From positions 1-42,277 of the IMG/VR virus record IMGVR_UViG_3300035136_000079: 42,277 nucleotides of DNA; one strand, written 5' to 3'. The DNA comes from a virus. Of this stretch, positions 32,768 to 41,984 are shown piece by piece (the first letter of the stretch is position 1; each line of letters begins with the position of its first letter). A model generated the notes under the pieces. It was given only the letters and a program-made list of their open reading frames with translations, was not told the origin of the DNA and did no database searches. The translations under genes were made by a program, and so were the position numbers.

Positions 32768-33015
32768 ATGGGAAATTTACCGAGATAAAACATTCTCTGG
32801 ATATCGCTGCCGAGGAAATTTTTGATGTTGCGGAATACTGGAGGATGCCTCCGCCTGATGTCGAAAAAATGAGCTGTAGAAAATTCGCCGACCTGCAGGA
32901 GAGAATGTTTATCATCCATGAGAGGCGTGCCCGGATGAACAGTGATGTGAATCACTCAACTCCTGACAGACCAAACCAGCGCGTCTACACGGGACCTAAA
33001 AAACAGAATGTCTGA
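32201..33015 (+). CDS. Tail assembly chaperone, -1 frameshift product (gpGT-like)
   Basis: Slipping back one base on G8 (codons CTG GGG GGG, then GGC ACT GAA) joins residue 167 of the short form to the overlapping frame that ends at TGA 33015, giving a protein of 271 residues. The extension (FTEIKHSLDIAAEEIFDVAE, then FADLQERMFIIHERRARM) is helical, like the T domain of lambda GT, and overlaps the tape-measure start by 8 bases. The extension frame has no credible start of its own. Confidence 0.7.
32695..32702 (+). other. Slippery G8 run for programmed -1 frameshift
   Basis: Eight G at codon phase CTG GGG GGG GCA. Slipping by one base keeps G-G pairing in both sites. The 25 or so bases after it (GGTTCAGGCCCGGAAC) can form weak stems, but I see no clear pseudoknot. 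Confidence 0.65.
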
Positions 33016-35140
33016 TTTCGAAAAGGTATACTCGATAAAATTCGATGTGTCGAAGGCCGACAGTGCACTCGAAAAACTGGAGAAGGCTTTATCAAAAATC
33101 GAGAAAAGCGGCGTGTTTTTTCAGCTCCAGGCGATATCAAAAACGCTTGTGGATGTTGAGAGAAACGCAAACAAAGCGTCAAAGACGATTCGTAATCAGA
33201 TGGGGCGTCAGGCCCGCAGAGATCTGAATGAACTCGGGAAGGCCGGGAAAAAGGCGGCTGACGGAATAGAGCATATTCCCCGGGCGGCGAATCGTGCAAA
33301 CATATCACTGTCGCAGATTGGCCGCAATCTGAACAGGTACGTTCTGGCTCCAATGGCGGCGCTCGGCGGGCTGTCCATCAAGGCGGCATTTGACATAAAC
33401 AAAGGGATGGCCAACGTGTCAACCCTGGTGGAGAAGACTCCCGAGCAGCTGCTTGAAATGAAGCGTCAGGCTCAGGATACGATGGTGGCCATGGGGAAGG
33501 GGACGCAGGATGTCACCGACGGTCTGTATCAGGTCATCTCCGCGCTCGGCGAATCAGACGAGAACATGGGGCAGCTGGAGAAATCCACGAAGGCTGCGGT
33601 GGCCGGTCTGTCTGATACGAAGTCTTCGGTTGAGATGCTCACCGCCGTCGCCAAGGCGTACAACGACACATCGGCAAAATCGATTGAGCATACCAGTGAC
33701 CTCGCGTTTCAGACGGTTAAACTTGGCGTCACAACGTTTCCGGAGCTGGCCGCATCCATCGGAAAAGTGGCCCCGCTCGCCGCACAGTTCAACACGTCTC
33801 AGGAGGAACTGTTCGGGACCATGGCTACGCTGACGGGTGTAACCGGAAACACCGCCGAAGTTGTAACACAGCTTGCCAGCATATACAGCGCGTTCATGAA
33901 TCCGTCAGAGGAGATGGACAAGGCGCTGAAGAAAATAAACAGGGATCACAGGGAGTACAACTTCACTACCATCCAGTCGATGGTGAAGACGCTTGGATTT
34001 AAAAAATCCATTGAGCTGCTTGGGAAAGAGGCCGGCGGTTCTGAGGAAAAGCTTTTTGCAATGTTTCGCAGGAAGGAGGCAATTCTTGGAATCCTTCCTC
34101 TCATTTCTTCGCAGTCGGACAACTACACGAAAAAAGTTGCAGCCATGGGTGACGCGGCGGGCGCCACAGATGAGGCGTTCCGAAAACAGACCGAGGGAAT
34201 CAACGCCTCCGGTTTTCAGATGGAGCAGGCGAAACAGCGAGTTGTTGTTCTGGCACAGCGTTTTGGCGACAGACTGCTGCCAATTCTTATCAGAGTGCTT
34301 GATGTGGGAGAAGAAGTTGCTGACTGGCTGGATAAGGTTGATGATAAAACAATGGATTCAGCGATTTCTGTAGGAAAATTTGTTGCGGAAGTCATTCTGC
34401 TGGTGAATGCATTGCGAGCTGTAAATGCAACCAGCAACGTCGCTCTTGCGCTGTTTTCAGGGATAGGCCCGGCAGCATCAGGTTCAGTTGCCGGTGTTTC
34501 AGCTCTTTCTGCGGCAGTAAAATCTCTTGCCGGGTGGATTGGTCTCGCGATACTGGCATATGAGGGATTGAAGACTGCATCTGATATTTGGGACCAGCAA
34601 TCGCAACCTGCAGTTGATAAACGACAGGGAGATATATCAAGTCAAAATGCGAAGGTGGATAAGCGACTGAAATCAATGTCTCTGGAAGAGCTGGAAGCTG
34701 CATCAAAAACTGAACAGGATATTATCACATCACTGCCGGTTACTGATTTAAGCGCCAATTTTGAAAGCCGTGATAAATTTATGCAAATGTGGCACAGTGA
34801 TTTTTCTGACGATGTTGAACGACCTCTGGACCAGGCACAACGGGAAAGAGACGAGGCAATTGCTCGAAAAGCAAAAATTGACACTCAATTGAAAAAACGC
34901 ATGGCTGAAAGAGATAATCAGGATCTTCTTGGACTTGGAAGTGTCAGGGGTGGTGGTGGATTTGATTGGCTGGGAGCGGCAACTGCAGGACAGCAAAACT
35001 CATCACAGATCAACATGCCTGTCAATGTCAATATCAGCAGCGGAATTGACTCTAGAAAAGTTGAAAAGAAAGTTCGCGATCAATTAAAAAAACTGGCCAG
35101 AGAACTTGAGTCCGATGGCCATTCCATAACAATAAGATGA
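33008..35140 (+). CDS. Tail tape measure protein
   Basis: A 710-residue protein. The N-terminal EKVYSIKFDVSKADSALEKL and the conserved PhageMin_Tail block FDINKGMANVSTLVEKTPEQ, then TVKLGVTTFPELAASIGKVA, identify it. Hydrophobic helices lie at about residues 455-520, and an alpha-helical charged C-terminus follows. It sets tail length (about 0.15 nm per residue gives roughly 100 nm). It follows the chaperone pair as expected. Confidence 0.9.
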   Translation: MSDFEKVYSIKFDVSKADSALEKLEKALSKIEKSGVFFQLQAISKTLVDVERNANKASKTIRNQMGRQARRDLNELGKAGKKAADGIEHIPRAANRANISLSQIGRNLNRYVLAPMAALGGLSIKAAFDINKGMANVSTLVEKTPEQLLEMKRQAQDTMVAMGKGTQDVTDGLYQVISALGESDENMGQLEKSTKAAVAGLSDTKSSVEMLTAVAKAYNDTSAKSIEHTSDLAFQTVKLGVTTFPELAASIGKVAPLAAQFNTSQEELFGTMATLTGVTGNTAEVVTQLASIYSAFMNPSEEMDKALKKINRDHREYNFTTIQSMVKTLGFKKSIELLGKEAGGSEEKLFAMFRRKEAILGILPLISSQSDNYTKKVAAMGDAAGATDEAFRKQTEGINASGFQMEQAKQRVVVLAQRFGDRLLPILIRVLDVGEEVADWLDKVDDKTMDSAISVGKFVAEVILLVNALRAVNATSNVALALFSGIGPAASGSVAGVSALSAAVKSLAGWIGLAILAYEGLKTASDIWDQQSQPAVDKRQGDISSQNAKVDKRLKSMSLEELEAASKTEQDIITSLPVTDLSANFESRDKFMQMWHSDFSDDVERPLDQAQRERDEAIARKAKIDTQLKKRMAERDNQDLLGLGSVRGGGGFDWLGAATAGQQNSSQINMPVNVNISSGIDSRKVEKKVRDQLKKLARELESDGHSITIR

Positions 35141-35673
35141 TTTCAAACAATATCACAGACCTGATCCAGTCCGCCAGGGATGGAGAACTTGGAGTCATTG
35201 ATCAGATACTAATCGGTGATCTGGCTGTATCGGCTCTGTTCGGTCTTGATGCCCCGGAAACTTTGTCTCTGACAAACAGACGCATCCAGAGCGGTGCCGA
35301 CATGGCCACAATGGCGGTTGAGGACCGCAGAACCGTGTCCATGGAAATATGTCTTGCCAACCCTGAGATTTCGATTGACGGGGCCATAACGGCGGCGGCC
35401 ACCGGTGATATTGGAGTGCTGTCCGAGACGTGGCGCGACAAGAGAGATGAACTCAGAAAAATGAAAAACAACCGGGAAGTGGTGGATATTCAGACTCATG
35501 ACGATTTGTTCGAGTCGTTCGTCATCACCGGACTGTATCCGATATTTGATGTGGACGAAAACTGGGATGCATTCATTGTATCGGTTATTCTGGAGAAGGT
35601 CAGGCTGTATGGACAGAACGAGGAGGACAGCTCCATTATTTCACAGGCCAACCAGGCGGTGAGCGGATTATGA
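35137..35673 (+). CDS. Baseplate protein (Dit-like / tail hub adaptor)
   Basis: A 178-residue protein, ATGA overlap with the tape measure. The blocks GADMATMAVEDRRTVSMEIC, then VVDIQTHDDLFESFVITGLY and FDVDENWDAFIVSVILEKVR fit Dit-like N-terminal domain proteins of simple contractile baseplates. It is followed by plug, hub and spike genes. Confidence 0.6.
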   Translation: MISNNITDLIQSARDGELGVIDQILIGDLAVSALFGLDAPETLSLTNRRIQSGADMATMAVEDRRTVSMEICLANPEISIDGAITAAATGDIGVLSETWRDKRDELRKMKNNREVVDIQTHDDLFESFVITGLYPIFDVDENWDAFIVSVILEKVRLYGQNEEDSSIISQANQAVSGL

Positions 35674-35975
35674 GAATCAATGTTCCGACAGGCAGGCCGT
35701 ATTTTCACGGGACGAAGATTCTGGACGGGAACACATACGTATTGACGTTCAGGTGGAACACGACGTCTGAAAAATGGTACATGGACATTGACGGAAAAAC
35801 AAACGATGTCGCAATACACGGAATCGCATGTCTCGGAGGAAAGGACCTGCTCAAACAGCACGGATATTCGGAACTGGGAGAACTGTGGCTTATTGATGAG
35901 CTGGGACAGGATGAGGATCCGGATTTTGACAGTTTCGGCGCAGGACACTTTTTGGAATATTTTCCTCTTGACTGA
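35670..35975 (+). CDS. Baseplate plug protein (Pam3 gp18-like)
   Basis: A 101-residue protein, ATGA overlap. The core GNTYVLTFRWNTTSEKWYMD, then the GKDLLKQHGY and GELWLIDE segments, fits the small plug domain of the cyanophage Pam3 baseplate (DUF6983). It would close the tube at the baseplate. The gene after it is the hub. Confidence 0.65.
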   Translation: MRINVPTGRPYFHGTKILDGNTYVLTFRWNTTSEKWYMDIDGKTNDVAIHGIACLGGKDLLKQHGYSELGELWLIDELGQDEDPDFDSFGAGHFLEYFPLD

Positions 35976-36014
35976 AATGACGACATGTGTTTAGTTGTAT
36001 TCAACTCCTTCTTC

Positions 36015-36110
36015 ATGAAGAGACTCTTTTTCCTGATCTGTTTTTTTGCCGCTTCCCCGGCAGGGTTCGCCATCCTGGCCGGGGATTTTTTTCATCATGA
36101 GACTGATTAA
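36015..36110 (+). CDS. Possible 31-residue hydrophobic peptide, uncertain
   Basis: ATG 36015 to TAA 36110 gives MKRLFFLICFFAASPAGFAI and eleven more residues, with a signal- or membrane-like start. It has no clear ribosome site and overlaps both the terminator hairpin and the hub start. It could be a leader peptide that couples translation to the hub gene, or chance. Confidence 0.2.
   Translation: MKRLFFLICFFAASPAGFAILAGDFFHHETD
36055..36092 (+). terminator. Intrinsic terminator just before the hub gene
   Basis: A 10-base-pair stem with one bulged G (CCCCGGCAGG with CCTGGCCGGGG), a 9-base loop and seven T ending 4 bases before ATG 36097. A terminator inside the late unit between plug and hub would lower downstream expression unless overcome. 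Confidence 0.7.
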
Positions 36111-37104
36111 TCCCAAAGCGCTCCTGCGTATTTCGCTGAACGGAGAAATGCATGAAATTCGCGCATCAGGAGACGAGGAGGATGCGGATTTGTCGTTTCA
36201 GATTGAAAAGGATTTGAGCGAGGAGCCAAACAGTGCCGAATTCATTCTGTATAATCTGAAACAGGATTCCATGGCAATGCTGTCGGATGCGGCATCAAAC
36301 GAGGCTCCGGTATATTTTTCAGCCGGCACGATTGAGGATCCTGGAGGAAGCGTTAAACAGGCTTTCGCCGGTGAGATATTTCATGTCGAAAGCGAAAACA
36401 TGAGACCGGGATTCGAGACAAGAGTGTCATGTCTTTCACAGAAAAGAAATCATCGCGAATTCCGGTTCCAGAAAACGTATTCCGCAGGGACATACGCGGA
36501 TGAAATCATCAATGACCTTGTCGACACGATAGGGCTTCCACGCGGTGGAGACTGGCAGGAATCAGCTGAAACGATCATCCTGTCGAAATCATTTGCGGGA
36601 CCGGCGTACAGACTGCTTCAGCGGTTCATGTTTGACCGGGGGATGTACTGCTACATAATGGACGGGATGATCCATGCATCATTTTCATCGGTGGCTCCCA
36701 TTGGACAGGTCAAAACACTTGATGACTATACGCTGCTCGGAGACCCGGAAGACGTTGTCAGGATGGACAGAAGCCTCATTGAGATGAAGACGGTTATAGA
36801 GGTCAGCGGAAAACTTTCTGATGCATTTGTTTCACGTGCAACACGAAAGCGACGCCGTAAAAAAAAGATCGAGATTTATGGAAAAAACGATCTCGTGGAA
36901 TTCGAAGCCGTAGAACAGGATATCCCCGGGAAAGTGTTTCGAATGTTCATGCAGCCTGATTTCAACCCGGATGACATGTTTCGATACAACATACTTCTGT
37001 ACAGGGGGATATCCGTTGAACACGAGGGCAGCACGTTTGACGGAACATGGGACACCGTTCTCACGACTGATTTGTATGAGGATACCGGTGGAGATTTCGC
37101 ATGA
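36097..37104 (+). CDS. Baseplate hub protein (gp44/gpD-like)
   Basis: A 335-residue protein. ATG 36097 is chosen over a TTG at 36046 inside the terminator. The N-terminal strand set (ISLNGEMHEIRASGDEEDAD), the SCLSQKRNHREFRFQKTYSA region and KVFRMFMQPDFNPDDMFRYN fit a hub of the Mu gp44/P2 gpD group. It links the tube to the spike. The ribosome site is poor: GGGG lies 12 bases upstream. The gene may depend on coupling. Confidence 0.65.
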   Translation: MRLINPKALLRISLNGEMHEIRASGDEEDADLSFQIEKDLSEEPNSAEFILYNLKQDSMAMLSDAASNEAPVYFSAGTIEDPGGSVKQAFAGEIFHVESENMRPGFETRVSCLSQKRNHREFRFQKTYSAGTYADEIINDLVDTIGLPRGGDWQESAETIILSKSFAGPAYRLLQRFMFDRGMYCYIMDGMIHASFSSVAPIGQVKTLDDYTLLGDPEDVVRMDRSLIEMKTVIEVSGKLSDAFVSRATRKRRRKKKIEIYGKNDLVEFEAVEQDIPGKVFRMFMQPDFNPDDMFRYNILLYRGISVEHEGSTFDGTWDTVLTTDLYEDTGGDFA

Positions 37105-37805
37105 AAATTGTACGATACATTAAAAGGCTGGTCGCATTAATGATTGAAGCCAGACTGGCTGATGTTCACACGCACATTCCGGCGCAGATTGTTTCGTTCA
37201 ATCCTGATACATGCACCGCTTCAATACAGCCGTGCATTAAAATATTCAGAACGGATGATATTGAAACGGGAGAATCAGATCTTCCGCAGCTCGATGACAT
37301 ACCCGTATGTTTCGCCGGAAGCGGTAATGTGTTTCTGACATGCCCCGTGGCTGTCGGATCATATGGAATTTATCACGTCGCGGAAGAGGACATAAATCAG
37401 TGGCTGTCGCAGGGAGGCATTGTTTCACCGACGAGTGTTGACAGGTTCAATCTGGACACCGGTACGTTCGAGCCGGTTGCCCCGTGGATGTTCGATGCAT
37501 CATTTGGAGAGATTGCCACTGACAGAATAAGCCTTCGAACGAGGGACGGAAACACGGAGGTTTCAGTGCTTGAAAATGGAGATGTGGAGATAAACGCTTC
37601 CGGTGACATCAGGTTAAACGGAGACTCTGATGCTGTTTCGATGGCGTCAAAAGTGGACGCACAGATCGCAGACATTGACACCGTTCTGCGCACATGGGTC
37701 CCGGTGCTTAATGACGGTGGAACAGCATTGCAGACGGCCTACAAACTTCTGGTTCCTGTTGCACCGACGAGCACAGCATCATCAAAGGTTAAAATTGAAT
37801 CATGA
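37101..37805 (+). CDS. Baseplate spike (Gp138 N-terminal domain)
   Basis: A 234-residue protein, ATGA overlap. DVHTHIPAQIVSFNPDTCTA, then LDDIPVCFAGSGNVFLTCPV and VGSYGIYHVAEEDINQWLSQ match the Gp138 OB-fold domain of membrane-piercing spikes. A beta-helical C-terminus follows (NTEVSVLENGDVEINASGDI), typical of a trimeric needle. No metal-binding HxH tip is obvious. Confidence 0.8.
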   Translation: MKIVRYIKRLVALMIEARLADVHTHIPAQIVSFNPDTCTASIQPCIKIFRTDDIETGESDLPQLDDIPVCFAGSGNVFLTCPVAVGSYGIYHVAEEDINQWLSQGGIVSPTSVDRFNLDTGTFEPVAPWMFDASFGEIATDRISLRTRDGNTEVSVLENGDVEINASGDIRLNGDSDAVSMASKVDAQIADIDTVLRTWVPVLNDGGTALQTAYKLLVPVAPTSTASSKVKIES

Positions 37806-38176
37806 GAGACGTGAGACTGACACAGCTGCCAAACGGAAGACTTGATATACTCCTGGAGGACGGGAAGACCGCATGGGCAGATGACGGCATACAGGCCGCT
37901 CAGCATTGCGTTATGAGGCTCATGAAAATAAAAGGGGAATCAGTCACTGACAATCCGAATGAGGATGCAACGGACTGGTACGGAATTATTTTCAGGGCGG
38001 ACAAGTCTCGCGCCGAAAAGGAACTTCATTTGAAAAAGAGAATTATGGGAACCCCAGGGATAAAAAAAATAATTTCGTTTTCATGGGCTCAAACACAGAG
38101 GAGTGTATCGATTGATGCCAGAGTCATGACAGACTGGGGAGAACAAACAATATCAGCAGCACTGGAGCCATTCTGA
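37802..38176 (+). CDS. Baseplate protein, Mu gp46 / gpW-like
   Basis: A 124-residue protein, ATGA overlap. It opens with MRDVRLTQLPNGRLDILLED and continues CVMRLMKIKGESVTDNPNED, then WYGIIF, the typical layout of gp46/LysM-free wedge proteins. It builds the inner wedge with the next gene. Confidence 0.7.
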   Translation: MRDVRLTQLPNGRLDILLEDGKTAWADDGIQAAQHCVMRLMKIKGESVTDNPNEDATDWYGIIFRADKSRAEKELHLKKRIMGTPGIKKIISFSWAQTQRSVSIDARVMTDWGEQTISAALEPF

Positions 38177-39363
38177 TGTCATCCACATACAGTTCAGACG
38201 GCGTCACATACGCCAAATACGCGGACATCGTTCAGGAAATGAACGATGACATAAGGGGCAGTCTCGGTGATTCAATAAACCTCGATTCAGATTCATTCAT
38301 CGGATACATGCGTGATTTGATCGCAATGACGGAGGCTCGCGCCAATGAAATAGATCAGGAGGTTTTTGATGCCTGCACACTCAACAATTCATCCGGTGTT
38401 CACCTGGATGCGAATGTTTCATTCGTTGGTCTGGAGAGGACAGGTTTTCAGTATTCAACGATAGAACAGATACAGCTGCATGCCATAAAGGCGTGCACTG
38501 TTCCCGCCGGAACCAAATACCGTACAGACACGAATGTTGTTTTCAAGACTGATGAGGATCTTGTTTTCACAGGATCCGGATATGACACGGTTGCCGGGAC
38601 ATGCACGGTTGCCGGGTACAGGGAGGTTGGCATTGGAGAGTTGAAAAATATCGTCAATTCCATCAACGGTATCGATGGTGTTTCCAATCTTACTGAAGCC
38701 GTGCCTGGCAATTTAAGGCAGACTGATTCGCAGCTTAAAAAGTCACATACTCTTGTGACCGCCACCGCCGGAAGGAATGATGTTGACTCCATTTATGAAG
38801 CACTTTTTGAAATTCCGGTAAGCGCGGCAAAAATAATTGACAATGACACTGATGAATATGACGGTCTTGTCCCGCCGCATCACATGAGAGTGATCGTGAT
38901 TGGCGGCACGGATGAAGAGGTTGCAACCGCAATATGGAACAACAAAATCACGGGATGTCCGACTTATGGAAGCGACTCATATGAATGTTACAGTTCATCC
39001 TACGGAAACGCCAGGACGATATTTTTTGACAGGGGAGAGGAAAATTCCACTATTGTGAATATATATTTCGAGAAAAAGGCGAATTTCCCTGATGATGGAA
39101 AGAACACGATTTCAGAGGCCATAGCTGCCATATTTGAAGAGTACACGTTTGGAAGCACGGTGAATTATGATCACATAAAGGGCATGTGTTATTCAGTGCC
39201 AGGAATAGAGTTGAAGTCTCCCTTTATGGCCATCGGTGATGAGTTCAACAGTCCTGCCATGGCATCGATAGATAACGATGACACTACGATTCCAACTCTC
39301 GATATAGTCAGGGATGACAGCGGAAGAATCATTTCATCCAACATAACTTTCAATGAAATATAG
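38176..39363 (+). CDS. Baseplate J-like wedge protein (gp47)
   Basis: A 395-residue protein starting in TGATG. The N-terminal helix (YAKYADIVQEMNDDIRGSLG, then LDSDSFIGYMRDLIAMTEAR) and the block VHLDANVSFVGLERTGFQYS, then PAGTKYRTDTNVVFKTDEDL are those of the J/gp47 family. It links wedges to the hub. Length is normal. Confidence 0.85.
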   Translation: MSSTYSSDGVTYAKYADIVQEMNDDIRGSLGDSINLDSDSFIGYMRDLIAMTEARANEIDQEVFDACTLNNSSGVHLDANVSFVGLERTGFQYSTIEQIQLHAIKACTVPAGTKYRTDTNVVFKTDEDLVFTGSGYDTVAGTCTVAGYREVGIGELKNIVNSINGIDGVSNLTEAVPGNLRQTDSQLKKSHTLVTATAGRNDVDSIYEALFEIPVSAAKIIDNDTDEYDGLVPPHHMRVIVIGGTDEEVATAIWNNKITGCPTYGSDSYECYSSSYGNARTIFFDRGEENSTIVNIYFEKKANFPDDGKNTISEAIAAIFEEYTFGSTVNYDHIKGMCYSVPGIELKSPFMAIGDEFNSPAMASIDNDDTTIPTLDIVRDDSGRIISSNITFNEI

Positions 39364-39366
39364 ATC

Positions 39367-40005
39367 ATGACTGAATTTAATGTGTATGAATTCATGCAGT
39401 CAAAACTGCGAAACTGCTTCAGGGACAGTCCGAATATTGATTCGCTGATTCACATGCTGTCAGTGCCGATACAGGACCGCGTTGATGTGGCGAATTTTAT
39501 TCTCGGGATGACGGATATTGACACGAGAGAAGGCGTTTTTCTGGATCAGGTCGGATCGAAAACTGGAGTGAAGCGTCCACTTAAACAGGTTCCTGATGAT
39601 CATCTCTTTACATTGTATGACGAGGATGAAATCGGCGATGAATGGGATGAATACACCTGTTTCGGTGAAGAGGGAGAGGATGAAATCGGCGGATACATGG
39701 TCGATGAGAACGGTCTGGATACGGGGGACGGACAGCTGATGAATGATCCGGATTACCGGATTCTTCTGAATCAGAAGGCTGAGACTTTTCGATCTCAAAT
39801 GACGGACGAAAATCTGATTAAATATCTGCTTGTGTACGGTGCACCGTCCGACATTGAAGAGGAAAACACATTAAAGGTCGTGATTACCCCGGAGAATGAC
39901 GGGGATCTGTCTCAGTGGGAGAGATGGTATATTTTGAACCGGGGATATAAACCGGCAGGGATACGGATACAGTTGAACAATACAACCGGAGCAGCTCCGT
40001 TATGA
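39367..40005 (+). CDS. Baseplate/tail protein (DUF2612-like)
   Basis: A 212-residue protein. The region DTREGVFLDQVGSKTGVKRP, with helices before it and a strand-rich end (EENTLKVVITPENDG), fits DUF2612 proteins found after gp47 in contractile phages. The middle is acidic (YDEDEIGDEWDEYTCFGEEG). It attaches the fibre gene product next to it. Confidence 0.65.
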   Translation: MTEFNVYEFMQSKLRNCFRDSPNIDSLIHMLSVPIQDRVDVANFILGMTDIDTREGVFLDQVGSKTGVKRPLKQVPDDHLFTLYDEDEIGDEWDEYTCFGEEGEDEIGGYMVDENGLDTGDGQLMNDPDYRILLNQKAETFRSQMTDENLIKYLLVYGAPSDIEEENTLKVVITPENDGDLSQWERWYILNRGYKPAGIRIQLNNTTGAAPL

Positions 40006-41387
40006 TTACAAAATTCAATGAAATATGGGCATCATCGGGAGACACGGGAACCGCTCCCGATTCATCCAAGCAGACTGCTGGATTTGTCAGACGCGAAAAG
40101 GGCATCAGACAGCTGTTCAACTGGCTGTTCAACGGTCTTCATCATGCCGCGAATGCGCTTGTCGATCATGTGTCATCTGAATATGATTCTCTGGATTCTC
40201 CAAAAACGGCAATCGCCACCGGTTTTCACGATGAGTCATGGGGAACCGCAGTTGAGGAGGTAAACAGAATCGATACCGGTTCCGCTGATATCACAAGAAT
40301 ATGCACATGCTTCGTTGGTGAGGATCCGCATTTGCTTTTGCTGGATACAAATACTGATTCCGTACTGATGTACAACGCGAGGACAAGAGCGTATGTCGGA
40401 TCCAGCGGTGACCTCACAACGACAATAACAGGTTCATCGGTTGCGGTGCATGATTTCTGCTGTGACAACAGCTATATCTATGTTCTGTTCAGCACAGCGA
40501 CAAATCATGTCGTTGGAAAATTTTTGATCGGCGGATCCGGATCTTGGGATTATGATTCAACGTGGATTGCCGGAGGAAGGACACTCATTGGCACCGGAGC
40601 AATTGGCAACGCCAGGATAAAGTTCATTGATGCCGACAATGTCGCAGTGTCATGTCCGTGGAATCTGGTAATCCTGTCAACCAGTGTGGCGATTGAAATG
40701 ATACAGGTGTCTGACGGTCTTGTGTATGGGGTCGGAGCCGGAGACTGTCCAACAGGTGTATCTCTGAAGGCTACCGGAGATTTCTCATGTGATGGAACTT
40801 ATTTGTATTTTCATGCATCTGACGGTTCCTCAACACATTATCTGTGCAGTATGACAATATCCGCACCTGGAACCGGATGCGGAGGAACAGGTTATCCTCT
40901 TCCGCTGGACTTCAATCCGGTAATGATGACAAATGTCGGCGCGTACAATATTGCTGTTGCAGATGAGGAAGATCCGAATTCAACGAATATAATTATATAT
41001 GCTTCCAATCCAGGACAGTCATCCATTGACAGGATTTATGCCGGAACACCGGACAATGGAAACGCATCAAAATATTCACTGTTCGGCGGATGCCAGTCCG
41101 TGATTCATGACGGTTCCAATGTGTGGATTGGAACTAAAATTGAAACATTTGCCGGAGTGTGGGTGAACGCTGTCATTGGAATAGATGCATATGTTTTCTC
41201 AAACTCTGTTCCGCGATCACCGACATCAATGACGACACTGCCGGCAGTAGTTAAAGGTCCGTTCATGATGGCGTCTCAGCCTGGTGGAAGCGACAGCGGA
41301 CCGAGGATTGCATACGACGGTCGTGACATATGGGCGTGTACCGGTGATGCGCATATATACAGAGTTCCAAGGGTCGCACTCAGGTAG
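40002..41387 (+). CDS. Probable tail fibre / receptor-binding protein with propeller-like repeats
   Basis: A 461-residue protein, ATGA overlap. The N-terminal 70 residues (EKGIRQLFNWLFNGLHHAAN) resemble fibre attachment domains. From about 100 on, strand groups at about 40-60 residues (LLLLDTNTDSVLMYNARTRA, IAYDGRDIWACTGDAHIYRV) look like beta-propeller blades. It is the last late gene, the usual place for a host-recognition protein. No chaperone follows. Confidence 0.6.
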   Translation: MITKFNEIWASSGDTGTAPDSSKQTAGFVRREKGIRQLFNWLFNGLHHAANALVDHVSSEYDSLDSPKTAIATGFHDESWGTAVEEVNRIDTGSADITRICTCFVGEDPHLLLLDTNTDSVLMYNARTRAYVGSSGDLTTTITGSSVAVHDFCCDNSYIYVLFSTATNHVVGKFLIGGSGSWDYDSTWIAGGRTLIGTGAIGNARIKFIDADNVAVSCPWNLVILSTSVAIEMIQVSDGLVYGVGAGDCPTGVSLKATGDFSCDGTYLYFHASDGSSTHYLCSMTISAPGTGCGGTGYPLPLDFNPVMMTNVGAYNIAVADEEDPNSTNIIIYASNPGQSSIDRIYAGTPDNGNASKYSLFGGCQSVIHDGSNVWIGTKIETFAGVWVNAVIGIDAYVFSNSVPRSPTSMTTLPAVVKGPFMMASQPGGSDSGPRIAYDGRDIWACTGDAHIYRVPRVALR

Positions 41388-41805
41388 GATTGTTAACTTT
41401 TTCCATTATTTTGCTTACTTCATCATCTGTTGGAATCCTGCCATTGTCTTCAGCAAAAAGCACTTTAATCACATCATGCTGCTTCATGCATGTGACATAT
41501 GTCGCCTTTTCCCGGTGTCCCATTTTTGACTCTGTTGCTTCCAGTATAGACAGCGTCAGATATGATATATTTTCTCCCGTCACATTCCTGATTGTGTTTT
41601 TCATTTCCTCAAGTTTTGAATATACACTTCCCATGTAGAATGGATAACATGAATGATCCGTTCCTATTCCAAAATCATGATTGAGCATGTTATTTACAAC
41701 GACAAGTGATTTTGCACAAAGGCGGCACAACCCGTTGTGCTTCACCGGCATCTCCTTGCATATTTTGCATTTGTTATTGTTGATTCTGAATTTTTTTTGA
41801 GTCAT
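41380..41805 (-). CDS. Zinc-finger protein, last gene of the leftward unit, 141 residues
   Basis: ATG 41805 is chosen (ATGA overlap with the upstream stop) over 41817. CKIC and CRLC near the N-terminus form a zinc ribbon (NKCKICKEMPVKHNGLCRLC). The rest is helical and contains KATYVTCMKQHDVIKVLFAE. Function is unknown. The stop (41380-41382) overlaps the fibre gene end on the other strand. Confidence 0.6.
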   Translation of the reverse strand: MTQKKFRINNNKCKICKEMPVKHNGLCRLCAKSLVVVNNMLNHDFGIGTDHSCYPFYMGSVYSKLEEMKNTIRNVTGENISYLTLSILEATESKMGHREKATYVTCMKQHDVIKVLFAEDNGRIPTDDEVSKIMEKVNNPT

Positions 41806-41984
41806 TTTTCCATCCACTCCTTTACAATCTGTCTCGCGATATCATCGCTGTCATCAATCTCGGAAAACTTCATTGTTCCGTTTGCCACTTTTTCGAAAAT
41901 GATTTTGGGGATGACATGCACTTTGTCAGATGGGACAACGCAGTGCGGCATGAAATCATCCATGTTTAAAATTTGCTCAGTCAT
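41802..41984 (-). CDS. Hypothetical early protein, 60 residues
   Basis: Starts at ATG 41984, 8 bases inside the previous gene, and ends in an ATGA overlap. The product MTEQILNMDDFMPHCVVPSD continues to a helical acidic end. Family is unknown. Overlap at both ends supports it. Confidence 0.5.
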   Translation of the reverse strand: MTEQILNMDDFMPHCVVPSDKVHVIPKIIFEKVANGTMKFSEIDDSDDIARQIVKEWMEK

